Source: Hyparrhenia diplandra
Taxonomy: Eukaryota > Streptophyta > Magnoliopsida > Poales > Poaceae
Assembly: GCA_015847255.1 (NCBI GenBank)
Contig: JADLZK010008593.1
Location: 352,779-416,778, forward strand
Direction: 5' to 3'
DNA length: 64,000 nucleotides
In this document: piece by piece, positions 11,609-23,400 of the stretch
How positions within the stretch are numbered: the stretch's first letter is position 1
Layout of the letters: every line of letters begins with the position of its first letter
Notes under the pieces: generated by a model
The model's database searches: none
What the model was told of the DNA's origin: nothing
What the model saw: the letters and a program-made list of their open reading frames with translations, nothing else
Position numbers and translations under genes: made by a program

Positions 11609-13498
11609 ATGGCAACCACCACTACCACCACCACCACTGTCACGGAAGAACCGAACAATGCCGACGACGCATCACCTCCATCTCCGACGCCGTCTCCACC
11701 ACCACCACCACCCAAGAAGGTGACGTCGTACGAGCTCGCCGCCCGGAACATCTACTACGCGAAACCAGCCGCCGCGCCGCGTTCGCTGCTCACGCACCTC
11801 CTAAAGCCGTGCGGCGCGGCGCCGACGCCGACGGACTACATCCTCCGCGACGTGTCCCTGACGGCTCGCGCCGGCGAGATCCTGGCCGTCGTGGGTCCGA
11901 GCGGCGCGGGCAAGTCGACGCTGCTCGACATCCTGGCCACGCGCACGGCCCCGACGCACGGCGCGCTGCTGCTCAACTCGGCGCCGCTAAGGTCCACGTC
12001 GTCGTTCCGCAGGCTGTCGGCGCACGTGCCCCAGGCGGACGTCGCGCTCGACCTGCTCACCGTGTCCGAGACCTTCGCGTTCGCCGCGGCGCTGCTGTAC
12101 CCGCCGGGGTCCGCGTCCGCCGCCCAGGCCGCGGTCGCCGCGCTCCTTGCGGATCTCAGGCTCGCTCACGTCGCGCATACCAGGGTTTCCCCGCGCGGCT
12201 CTCTGGTGGCGAGCGACGGCGTGTGTCCATCGGACTCGTCCTCCTGCGGAACCCTGGGGTGCTACTCCTTGATGAGCCGACGTCCGGTCTAGACTCCTCG
12301 TCGGCGCACGTCGTCGTCAGTTGTCTCCGCGCCGTCGCGGCTGCCAGGGGCACGACGGTGGTGCTCTCCATCCATCAGCCGAGCGCGCGCCTCCTCTCCG
12401 CTGTGGACTGCCTGCTCCTCCTCTCCCGTGGCACCGTCCTTCACCATGGATCCCTCGCGTCCCTCGACGCCGCCCTCCTCTCCCACGGCCTCGTCGTTCC
12501 CCCGCAGCTCAACCCACTCGAGTTCGCCCTTGAGGTCCTCGACCAGATCCCTCATCCCAACCCCTCGACCCCTGAACCCAAGCCGCTCAACTCGCCGTCG
12601 TCGTTGAACAAGGTGGCCGCCACGGCGACAACGTCGTCGTCTGGTGGTTGCTCGCCGTCGTCGAGGCTGCACGAGCTGGTGGTGCTGTACAAGAGGGCGT
12701 GGAAGGTGGTGTACCGGAGCAAGCAGCTGCTTCTCACCAACTTCCTAGAGGCCGTGCTGGTGGGGACGCTGCTGGGCACGATCTACATCCACGCCGGCTA
12801 CGGCGTGGCCGGCGCGCACAAGCGGCTGGGCCTGTTCGCCTTCACGCTCACGTTCCTGCTCACCTCCACCACCGAGACGCTGCCGACGTTCGTCACGGAG
12901 CGGCCCATCGTCCTGGCGGAGACGGCGGCGGGGCTGTACCGGCTGTCGTCGCACGTGGCGGCGGCCACGCTGGTGTTCCTGCCGTACCTCCTCGCGGTGG
13001 CGCTGCTCTACCCGTGTGCGTCTACTTCCTCGTGGGGCTCTGCTCGTCGCCGGCCGCCTTCGCAGCGTTCGTTCTGGTGGTGTGGGCGGTGGTGCTGACG
13101 GCCAACTCGTTCGTGCTGTTCGTCAGCTCGTTCGCGCCGGACTACATCGCCGGCATGTCCCTGGTGTCCGTGTCGCTGGCGGGGTTCTTCCTCTTCTCCG
13201 GCTACTTCCTGTCGCGGGGAGCATGCCGTCGTACTGGGTGTTCATGCACTACGCGTCGCCCTACAAGTACGCGCTCGACGCGCTGCTGGCCAACGAGTAC
13301 ACGTGCGCGGCGAACCGGTGCTTCGGTGTGGACGACGGCAGCGAGTGCTCGGAGACGGGGCGCGACGTGCTGGTGGAGAAGGGGCTCACGGCGGAGGAGC
13401 GCTGGACCGGCGTGCAGGTTCTCATCGGTTTCTTCCTTCTCTACCGGGTGCTCTACTGGGTGGTGCTCAGCCGGCGAGCGTCCAGGGCTAAGAGATGA
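11609..13498 (+). CDS. ABCG (WBC) half-size transporter, ABCG4/8-like, intronless, three frameshifts
   Basis: A half-size ABC transporter of subfamily G: an N-terminal nucleotide-binding domain followed by an ABC-2 membrane domain. Visible motifs are Walker [10 protein letters not shown] (about residue 95), signature [10 protein letters not shown], Walker [12 protein letters not shown] (about 217) and the H-loop IHQPS (about 255). Membrane segments include [27 protein letters not shown] and [15 protein letters not shown]. The overall pattern is closest, from memory, to Arabidopsis ABCG4/ABCG8, plasma-membrane exporters that act as dimers. Three single bases appear to be missing: next to the C4 run at 12189-12192, the C3 run at 13011-13013 and the G4 run at 13216-13219. 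Adding one base at each gives 630 residues, normal for the family, ending at TGA 13496-13498. The start at 11609 precedes a poly-Thr/Pro leader. The substrate is unknown. Confidence 0.9.
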
Positions 13499-14004
13499 TC
13501 GGCGGCGAACATCGCGATCATGCCCGACCGTACGTGCGTATGAACACGTGCATGTACGCATGAAAACAAGCTTAGCCAGAAGAGGTGTGTCAAATTGCCA
13601 ACTTTGAGAGGACGATGAAGAGGTGATATTAACTGGTACGTACGTAGTAATTACGCTGTCATATACTGATGTAAATTGCGAAGATAACACTCCTTTATAT
13701 ATATTGTGTGTATGGTGATATGATCGATGGATGGGTAATGTGTTAACTTATCAAGATGCATGTAAGTTTTGTCTTTCTTATAATGTAATTAAAACAATTA
13801 GGCCTGTTTGGCACACAACTTCATGAGCTGTTTTGTGCTATTTTTCTTGTCAAACACTTATTTCTTTCTTTTCTCGTCCTCTCACAAAGACATGTGTGGG
13901 AAAAGGTAACTTATCCTAATTCTCTCGTATCTCTCTCATATCTATCTCATATTTCATATCCATGCATGAAGTTGTTTCATATCTCATATCCATACATGAA
14001 GCTA

Positions 14005-14350
14005 GATGGAGATGGAGAATTGGGACTTGCTGGGAGGCTGAAGCACAGCCAGTCGTACACGATGCATGGCGCACACCCTGAAAACAAGATCGCCTCTCTC
14101 TCTCAACCTCACAAAAAGTCCTATCAACATAGTAATACTCGAAATCGGAGTAGTTTTCTCATGCATATCTGATCACCATATCGTGTCAACGACAGATCGA
14201 AGAACGATATGCATGATGCGAGAAGGAGGTTTCGTCGGTTACTTTCACGGGTTCTTGGTTGCTGTCTTTCCTGTCTGAATGTCTAATCGAGTGTGTCGTG
14301 ATTCGTGAACCCTTTAGATCGAGGCAGAAGACAACGCTCGTGACGCGTGA
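14005..14350 (+). repeat. Downstream copy of the direct repeat flanking the ABCG gene
   Basis: This is the partner of 10989-11390, about 3 kb away in direct orientation and placed after the ABCG 3' end. It is shorter and has several indels. It could be the promoter remnant of a lost tandem ABCG copy. No ABCG coding sequence follows it. Confidence 0.72.
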
Positions 14351-14648
14351 GCCGCACAAACACCCTACCGCTGAATTATGGGGCCTGTGTGTCGGTGGCG
14401 TGTGAGAGGGAGACGGGATGTGGCTGGAACAAACGGGCCAACGCCCAAGAGGAGGGGAGGAGAGGGAAAAGCTGGGCTCCTAAGCGGGCCGGCGCGACTT
14501 CGATACTGAGGCGGGCTTGTGGCCTTGGTCCAGGGGAGAGGGGTGGGCTTGGGGATCTTTCGGCCCAGGTGGAGTGGATTGGATGGCTAGGACAAAATGG
14601 AAATGGAAGAGAATGATACTTTGTATATATTATTATTGAGAATGAGTA

Positions 14649-14729
14649 CTCTCTTTGTTTTAAATTATAACAAGTTGTTTTGGAATGAACAAAAAAATTA
14701 AAACGATTTGTAATTTGAAATGGAGGGAG
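14649..14729. mobile_element. Short Stowaway-type MITE
   Basis: An 81-bp element with inverted ends (CTCTCTTTGTTTTAAATTA and its counterpart ending ATTTGAAATGGAGGGAG), flanked by TA on both sides. This is the signature of Tc1/mariner-derived Stowaway elements. Confidence 0.75.
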
Positions 14730-15499
14730 TATATATCATTTCGAACCATTTCAAGCATACGTTGTTTGGCTCTGATTCCAGCCGATTATCTTTGTAATCG
14801 GAAATGATTCAAGATGCCAAATGCACCCCGTTGATGAGACTCTTGAATCCTAGTTTTTTTTCTATATTTAGATGCCTGTGCTCACGAACTATTACCCTAT
14901 TTTTCAGCTAGCACTTATTCTCTTTCAAAATTCCACGGAATTGCAAATATCAACATGAAAAAGGTCTCCTCTCGCTAACCCAACCTTCCCTTATTTTCGG
15001 ACACACCGATTCTCGCTCAAAATTTTGAGTGACTGCAAAGAGTTTGTCTATAAATAAGATGAGGGTTTTTTCCCGCCACCCCATACTTAATTTCTTCCTC
15101 GCACGTCCGCCTCCTCCTCCCACCCGCACCGACCTCTTCGGTTGACGCCTCCTCCTCCTCGTAGATTTGGTCGTCCGTGCCCCCCTCCTCCCCCACTTCC
15201 TCCTCATAGTTAAGCACCCTTCGCTTCTCCTCCTCATTACCCCCACCCTTGACCACCGCGGGCGCTAGAGTTCATCGGAACTCAAACCCTAATGCCCATG
15301 GAGGCCACCCTCTTCTCCTCCCCTCACCGTTGCCATCTTCTCCAACTCCGCTGAGCTCGGCCACCGCCATCTTTTGGCTCGACGAGTTTCCCCGCCTTGC
15401 CCTAGTTCGGCCACCGCTACAACTCCCTTAAACTGCCCGATCATCGTCCATATTTTCTGTCTACCTATCTCACCCAACTAGGCCCTTCTGTACCCGTCG

Positions 15500-15659
15500 G
15501 AATCGGAGAATAAGAATGGGGAGAGCTCGTCAGAACCCTCACCGCCCCGGAGCTATAGAAGAAGACGGTGGGCCCGGCCGAATCGGAGAATAAGGAAGGG
15601 GAGAGCTCGCTGGAACCCTCACCGTCTCCGGAGCTAGAGAAGAAGACGGCGGGCGCAAA
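15500..15659 (+). repeat. 80-bp tandem repeat, two copies, upstream of the SUVH gene
   Basis: Units 15500-15579 and 15580-15659 both begin GAATCGGAGAATAAG and share AGCTCG..GGAACCCTCACCG and AGAAGAAGACGG. They lie about 320 bp upstream of the SUVH ATG, in what may be promoter or leader. The frame stays open across the second unit but matches no family I know. Confidence 0.8.
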
Positions 15660-15976
15660 TGCGGTAGAGGAAGAAGCCGTCCACGCCCTCCTCCCGTGTC
15701 CCCAACGGCTGCAAAATCAGCACGAAGAAGCCGTGCGCCCGACCGGCTGCGAGTGGAAGCCGTGCGCCGCGCCGTGCCTGCGACTGCGACTGCGAGTTGT
15801 GTCATTGTGTGCGGTGTCCACCATTCACAGGCACCCAGACAGCCAACGGCCCACAGGCGCTCACTTCCAGACAGCCACGCGGCGCTCACGCCGCTCGCAC
15901 ACCCCCTGACCGGAGAGAGGGAGACGGAGAAGAAAGGGGAAAGGGGACCAGGCGATCGATCAGCGAACCCTAGGCA

Positions 15977-17969
15977 ATGGGGTCCTCTGCTCCTCCCCCT
16001 CCTTCTCCGCCGCCGCCGCCACCGCCGTCGATCGATGTTCTCCTCTCGCAATTTCCCTTCACCCCCAAACCCGACCCCGATGGTCCAACCCCTGCGCAAA
16101 CCCTCGACGGCGCCGCAGCAGCACGGTCGGCGCTGATGCTCGCGCTCACCCCGGAGGTCTGCGACGTTCTCCACGGGATGCTGGATCCTTCCCCGAAGAC
16201 GATCCCTCCTACGTTCGCCAACTTCGCCAGTCCCAGCTCCAGCTCCAAGCCCTCGCCGCGGCCGCCGGTCTCCGCGCCCCCTCTTCCTCCACCGCCGCCG
16301 CCGCCGCCGCCGCCGCACCTCCTGCACGAATCCGTCCTCCGCCTCCTCCTATTCCTCAGCACCTGTGGCAGCCACAGGAACCAGGCGCAGGCGGCGGATC
16401 CAACCCCTCCGGCTCCAAGAAGCGCGCGCGCGCCGCCACTGAGGTGGTGCGCGCCACCAACCTCAGCGCGGGGGACCAGCTCCGCTACCGCGCCCTCGTC
16501 CGCCGCAGCCGCCTCACCTTCGAGGCGCTCCGCGGCATCTACCAGCGCCAGGGGACTCGGGTCCCCGCAACCGCCATGACCTCCGCGCCTGCAGCAAGAT
16601 GCTCGACGCCGGCCTGTGCCTCAACCGCGAGGTCCGCATGGTCGGCAACATCCCCGGCGTCCACGTCGGCGACGCCTTCTACTACCGCGCCGAGATGCTC
16701 GTCGTCGGCCTCCACACCGCGCCTCAGGCCGGCATCGCCTACATCCCCGGCAGCCTCCTCAACGAGGGCGAGCCCGTCGCCACCAGCATCGTCTCCTCCG
16801 GTGGGTACCTTGACGACATGGACACCGGTGACGTCCTCGTCTACACCGGCAGCGGCGGCCGCCAGCGCAACCGCCTCGACCACAACGCCGACCAGACGCT
16901 TCAGGGCGGCAACCTGGCGCTACACAACAGCTACATCTACGGCATAGAGGTGCGCGTCATCCGCGGCCACAACATCGAACAAGGCCCCCACCGCAAGGTC
17001 TATGTCTACGACGGCCTCTACAAGGTCATCGACTCCACCGTCGGCCCCGGCAAGTCCGGCCACGACGTCTGCAAGTTCACGCTCAAGCGTCTCCCCGACC
17101 AGGACTACCTAGCCAGCAAGACCTGGCACACCGCCAAGCTGCTCAAGGAGTCCATGGACGCCAGAATCCGCCCGCAAAGGTACATCTCTCTCGACCTCTC
17201 CGAGAGGAAGGAGCGTCTTCGCGTCCCCGTCTGCAACAAGCTGGACGACGACAAGTCTCCCCCTGCTGTTTCAATACATTGTCCACCCTGAGTTTCCATT
17301 GCCGCCAGCGCACGCACCAGTCAAGCAGCACTGTGGCTTTCACTGTGCCAAGGGCTGTGGTTCCAAGTGCAGATGTGAGAGGAAGAACGGCGGGGGGCCA
17401 GTGTATACTGAGGATGAGACTCTGGTGATGGGGAGGCCTGTGGTGTATGAGTGCGGTGCTTTGTGTGGGTGCCCCATGACCTGTGTGAACCGTGTGACGC
17501 AGCGAGGGATGAAGCACCGGCTGGAGGTGTTCCGCCCAACGAGACAGGCTGGGGTGTCCGTGCGCTTGACTTGATCCAGCCGGGAGCCTTTGTGTGTGAG
17601 TACGCTGGGGATGTGGTCGTTATGGGTGATCAGCCAGGCAGTGCATTGGAGGGTCGCAGCATTATCGATCCTAGGACGTTTCCAGAGCGATGGAGGGAGT
17701 GGGGAGATGCGTCCGCTGCTGAACCAAACATGAGACGCCAGTTTACCAAGTTGCCAAAGCCAGCGTATGTTCTTGATGTGTCACATAAGAGGAATGTGGC
17801 CTGCTACATTAGCCACAGCTGCACACCAAATGTGTTTCTTCAGTTTGTATCCCGTGGCAATGAGGACGAGTCGTTCCCTCACCTGATGGTTTTTGCCATG
17901 GAGACCATCCCACCCATGCGTGACCTGAGCATCGATTATGGGATTGATGGGGACTGGAGTGCAAGCTGA
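15977..17969 (+). CDS. SUVH1/3-type SRA-SET histone methyltransferase-like protein, intronless, four frameshifts
   Basis: A Su(var)3-9 homologue. The layout is a Pro-rich N-terminus, an SRA/YDG domain that binds methylated DNA (about residues 219-375, with GNIPGVHVGDAFYYRAE and the VYTGSGG turn), a Cys-rich pre-SET (about 446-515) and a SET domain (about 522 to the end). The protein stops right after the SET core and has no post-SET cysteines, and the gene is intronless; both fit the SUVH1/SUVH3 branch. The usual NHSC catalytic motif reads ISHSCTPN. Four indels interrupt the frame: a missing base between 16220 and 16330, another at the C4 run 16563-16566, an extra C in the C5 run 17259-17263, and a missing base near 17534-17538. 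Corrected length is 664 residues. By family knowledge it acts in the nucleus on methylated DNA or H3K9; Arabidopsis SUVH1/3 act mainly as methyl-DNA readers that support transcription. Confidence 0.9.
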
Positions 17970-18467
17970 TGATGGTTCTGAGGCATCAATGTGGCGAAGG
18001 CTTACTGGACTTTTTGGATGATAGTGTAGGCAAGGAATTTTTCTGGGATAACAATCATACATGATACATTGCTTTAGTTCTGCCCTATTTTGCACCCTCT
18101 AAGTAGTTCAATTCTAGATTTTAGAGTATCATAGGTGCTCACATTTCTGTTGTTGTCACTAATCCTGGCTTCAGTTATAGGGCTTACCTGCAAAAGGCAT
18201 GCATGTTACATTTGTTTTACTAGTGTTGTGTTGACATGGTTAATGGCTGGCACTGAGAAGGCTGTATAGTTGCTACAGACTGTATGTTTAGCAACTGTGT
18301 ATTGTGGATGTTTGTGAACACCCTTCCATGAATGAACAACTGTTTTAAATTGGGATTTGTTTGCTTTCTGTAAAACCCTCCATCTGGTGAATTTGAAGGG
18401 CAAGCTTTGTTTTCTGTTTCAGTATAAGGCCAAAGTGTGCTTGCGGGAATGCCACCTGGCGTCTATC

Positions 18468-19030
18468 TGTGATCATGCTAACAGTTCATTTTTTGGGTGT
18501 TTGATGACTGAAGATACCGCCTGTGAGAGATGAGCTGTTGTACCTGTGATCATGCTAACAGTTCATTTTTTGGGTGCTTGATGAGTGAAGACACTGTTGC
18601 TGAACTTTGCAACAAATTAATTAATTGATTGATCAGTAAAGATGCTTCAGTTGAGTATAGGTTTCACAATGTGCATATTAGAAAAGATAATCCGGGGAAT
18701 CTATCAGTGCAAACTGTGAAAAAAAATATTTTGAGAAACTAAGTAGAGTAGCATACTGACATGTCTTTTGCTATATATGTCATACAAGTTATATCAGAGA
18801 AACATGACCATGTATATTGAATAGGACTACAGGAGCAGATAGAGTGTGGATTTAACCATCTGAACATATAGCTGTAGTATGCGTGTGCCAATTTAACCCT
18901 GTGAACATGTCTAGTTTAGCCATGTGAATCTAACTGTAGTATGTGTGCGTCAGTTTGCGTTGATTTAACCATGTCATTGTAGCTGTAGTATGCGTGCTTC
19001 ATACGCGTGCTTCGATTTAACCATGTGAAT
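18468..19030. repeat. Degenerate tandem repeats downstream of the SUVH gene
   Basis: First, a segment starting GTGATCATGCTAACAGTTCA occurs twice, about 75 bp apart (18469 and 18545). Second, from about 18845 to 19030 a 50-60 bp unit built around ATTTAACCATGTGAA and AGCTGTAGTATGCGTG recurs three to four times with drift. No gene is seen between 17970 and 19300. Confidence 0.7.
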
Positions 19031-19301
19031 ATACATGTAGAACTTTTGTGTTATTGGTTTTTATCTGATTGGTCTCCTGTGTTACTGGGAGCTCCCGCTC
19101 CCTGTTATCAAATTTGGTACCTGCATCTCCTTCAGGCATGTTTCTCTGGTAGCCATGCACAACAGCACAAGTGTGTGCCTTTACATATGACAAGAGCTGC
19201 ATGTGAATACTCTGTGGTAGCTGGAATCAATTGTTGTTGTGCAAGGTAATGTTGTAGTATGTGGTTTCTTTAAAATTCGGAGAGTTTCCATGACAATCTA
19301 A

Positions 19302-19425
19302 GGGCCTGTTTGGTTCCTTGAGACTAGGGACTAATTTTTAGTCCTAATTTTATTAGACTCTTGGGAGGGGCTAGGGACTAATTTTTAGTCTCTATTAGTC
19401 CCTAGTCCTCCATCCAAACATGCCC
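19302..19425. mobile_element. Tourist-type MITE (PIF/Harbinger) with TAA target duplication
   Basis: A 124-bp element whose ends are GGGCCTGTTTGG and CCAAACATGCCC, inverted and imperfect, flanked by TAA at 19299-19301 and 19426-19428. The inside repeats AGGGACTAATTTTTAGTC. It has no coding capacity. Confidence 0.85.
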
Positions 19426-19429
19426 TAAG

Positions 19430-20120
19430 CAACTCCAACAGTACCTATATCACCTTCCAATCCTAATTTTTTTTTAAAAAACGTTGAAAAACAATATACC
19501 CCTGTATAACCTCCCAATCTTTGGACACGCGGAAAAAATCACTCCACCTACGCACGCGAGCCGCGCGCCTATCCACGGCCCTTTCCCTTTGTCGCGCGCG
19601 CGAGTGAAGTTTCACCGGTGGGCGTAAGCTTGCCGTCGAGACGCAGGAGTCCTCGTCGGCGGCGCTGGACCCGGTTTTTTGTGGGCGCATTACAGGAGTC
19701 CTCGTCGGCGCAGTACATCCTGCGGCGGGTGAAGTTTCTGACGCCGGTCCTGCGTCTCGCAGTCGAGGGAACCTACCAGGTCGCCGGTCCTGTTTCTTGC
19801 CGTTGATGGAACATATCGCAAGGACCTCCAGGCATCACGCATCACGATCGAGGAATCTAGTTGGGACGAGTGATCACGTGTGCATCAAGGACTTGTATGT
19901 ATCCATCGAGGACTCTTGGGACGTGTACGGGATCGCGTACGGCCGGCCGAGCTCAGGCAACACGAACCGTCGCGTGCTGGGTTCGTCCCCGTCCAGCGGC
20001 GTGTGCCGGCGGCGCTCAGCTTCTTCGCGCGAGGAGAGACGGCGAGTCCCCGGGTGGACCTAAATTTGATTTTTGGAAGTCAAGTATTGGACACTGTTGG
20101 AGATTTAGTTTTTTTTTCAT
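19430..20120. mobile_element. Possible MULE-like non-autonomous element with GC-rich interior
   Basis: The left edge (GCAACTCCAACAGTACC, about 19428) is inverted relative to CACTGTTGGAGATTTAG near 20092-20108, a pairing common at grass Mutator-like and related elements. The interior is GC-rich and gene-like, with AGGAGTCCTCGTCGGCG occurring twice (about 19643 and 19690). I recognise no captured gene, and the outer border and target duplication are not clear. Confidence 0.35.
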
Positions 20121-20473
20121 TCAAATACCGTTTTGGGAGTTGCTAAACTCATAGTTATTGGAACAAAATTATTGGGTGAGATGCTCTCAGTGCTCGAAAA
20201 CAATCCGATTGTCCGAGCGAGGGGGAAAAACCCAGGTGCGAGACCGAAGATTCAGTCCCCAAAGGGATTTGAGGTCTCGAACTCCGACCGGCAGTGCTTG
20301 GTAGTTGGTTCGCTCCAAACTTTTCCTGTTCCTCAAAGGGCGGAGATGGGCCGAAATTTATGCTGTGGCCCAGTAACATTAGTTTGTCTTAAAGGCCCAA
20401 GGCATGGCTCCTCCATCTCCACTCGTTCCTCCTCCAGTCTTATCACCGGCGAGGTGAGCCGAGCTCCGCCACC

Positions 20474-23400
20474 ATGGCCTCCACCTGCCTCTGCCTTTGC
20501 TTGCACGCCTCCTCGCCGTCGTCCCCGTCCTCGTCCTCGTTTCCCGGACCCCACCGATCCTCCGTCGTCTTCTCCTCGTCCTCCAAGTCCAAGAGAACGT
20601 TCAAGGTCAGGGCCAAGGCGCTCAGGGGAGGACTGGAGGCAGAAATCCAAGCCCATCCCTCCTGGCGCCGTCTACCCCTGCCAAGGAACACTGCAGGTAT
20701 GTGCTGAGCCGTGCATTGCTTTGTTTGTTGGTGTGATTATGTGATGTGATGCGATGCTTATCTTTGTTCCTATCTCTGCTTTTATGATTGGCGATCCAAT
20801 CCAAGCCGTTGTGGGCTCTGCGACACATACTACGTTGCGCATGTCAAGACTGCCTGCGCCTTCCTGGGAGACGGCATGTCCCGTGTTGAGGTCACCGCCT
20901 TCATCTTCACATCACCTATCTAGAACAGATCAGCAAACAGTTTGATAAATGGAAATAAAATATAGCTCTGCTAATCGTTTGATCAAGCAATGGGCTGCAC
21001 GCATGCAATTGCTCCCTCCATCCAGAATTATAGTTTACCTTTTCTAACTTTGATCAAGTTTGTAGAGAACATCTACAATATCAAAATAATTTCATTTAAT
21101 TCTCCATGAAATATGTCTTGATACTGCTTTTTTTTTAAAAAAAATAAAATAAAATAAAATTCAAGTGCATTTATTTGAGCTTGTAGTTATCAAAGCCAAA
21201 AAAAGTTTTGATTGAGAATAAAGTTTAAGTTAACTATAATTTGGCATGGAAGGATTAGTAATGCTCGATAAAAATATGTATGCTTTGTTTTAGCGAAATG
21301 AAATAGGGGCCTCCCCTTTTCCCTAAAAAAAAAGTTGACACAATTTTACAAATAGCAACACTCTCCTCAATATATTTAGGATCTTGAACCACAAGTCCAT
21401 GGGAGAGGCAGGAAGGAAAGCATGGATGAAATGTATTTTGGAGTCTATGACCAACTCTTGTATGCCAGGAAGACCGAACCTGTTCAAGGTACTAACTTAC
21501 CTTTTACAAGTTCTTATGCATCACCAGCCTGCATCTAGCACACATATGCAATACACCGCACAGTCTTGCTCGCTGGCCTGTCTCAACAAACTGAAACCGC
21601 ATACACCTCGAGTGTTGCATCTTATTTTTACACTATCTTGATACTCGACAAACCTTTGTTAGACAACTGTACCCTGTCAACTTATGTTCTGTACCCTTTT
21701 AATGTATATTTGCCTTACATGCAACAGGAGCTCAGTGGACGGGAATAGTAACAACAATCGCAGTTGAGATGCTGAAAGCAAATATGGTCGATGCTGTGGT
21801 TTGTGTACAAAGGCACCCAAACAAGAATCAAATGCCACATCATTCTTTCTCAGTGCAATGCACAAGCAGTTTCACATGGATTCAAATAACTATTTTATCC
21901 CTTCTGCAGTGATCCTGACGATAGGCTTACTCCAAGGCCTGTTTTGGCCAGGTATTGTGAAACTGATGGATTTCAGAATTTTTCTTTATGGATTTTGTAT
22001 AACATTCTGTTAATGGGTATACATTTGCAGTTACAGACTTTCTGTAACTATTTTGAGCTTAATTTTTTTGTTATCAATCTATCCTTGAATTACTCATGCT
22101 AATCATCATGTCCCTTGGTTTCTAGAATGGAAGTGACATTTAATCTTGGTAGTCATGCTCTTGTAGGACACCAGATGAAGTAATTGCAGCCAAAGGTGTG
22201 AAGCCAACATTATCACCAAATCTCAATACGCTTGCCTTAGTCGAGGTAAATCATTCCTTTTAATGCTATACTTTCTTCCCATTCCACCTAATTCTTGATG
22301 CAAGCTATGGCGCCATGCCTCTTTCCCCTTCTTATAACACATATAGAAGTAAAAATGAGTCATGGCAGCAGATCTCTGAGACTCTGGGAGAACTTCAGCT
22401 GTCCTGACATTAATTTAGAGTTACTTGGTCCAGATATTGTTCTCATTTCCCAATTCAAGAGAATTAGAAGTAGTTCAATTATATCTGAATTTGTTGCTTG
22501 CCCAAGAGTAATTCTGTTAGCCTATTCAATCTGGAGAGGCCCAATTTGACTCCACATTCCAGTGAGTTTCAAAGTTCATTCCAATCATCAATCTGACCAT
22601 AGCGAGCACATCCTATAGTGAAAGCATTATAGTGACCAATTTATAAATCCAGAAAGTTTCACGGTTTCCTTTGGCAGGCAGCTGGTGTAAAGCGGCTTCT
22701 TTTCTGTGGTGTGGGCTGTCAAGTGCAAGGTGTTTTCCCTTTACGTTGCCTTTCTTCTATTTGTATTAGTGATGTTTTATCAAATGTTCAAATGTCAAAG
22801 TTGTTGAAGTATTGTTCGAACTACAGCTTTGAGATCTGTAGAGAAGTACCTTGGTTTGGAAAAACTTTATGTGCTTGGCACAAACTGTGGTAATTTCCAT
22901 TTCTCCTCTCAAACCAGTCAATCTTTACATCTGCCATGGAAGATATATTGTAGCTCTGACATACTGTGATTTTTTTTAGTTGACAATGGTACGCGTGAAG
23001 GGCTTGATAAATTCTTGAAAGCGGCAAGCAGTGAGCCAGAAACTGTTATGCATTATGAATTTATGCAAGACTACAAGGTATGGCATTGAAATAGTTAGCT
23101 ACGTGCATTCTTTTCCCCCACTTTGGTAGTTTCATGTATGGAAAATCAATAGGATAGGAATACAGTTTACTTTCCCGTCATCAGCTCAAGAAGCAGTTTT
23201 AGGGTCAACACAAGAACACATGGCATCCACAGAATTGCCATGCTTATCCTTAGAAATTTTTATGTATGGTCACATTGTATAACTGAGAATATTTACAGGT
23301 GCACCTAAAGCATTTAGATGGGCACATTGAAGAGGTAAACATTTGTTGGCCTATAATTCTGAAGCTGTGTCTTCCACAATGGACTATTAATTCAGGGCCT

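Noticed and set aside
15568..15909. Open frame of 113 codons upstream of the SUVH ATG as an N-terminal extension
   Set aside because: It ends before 15977 in a stop and does not resemble any SUVH N-terminus.
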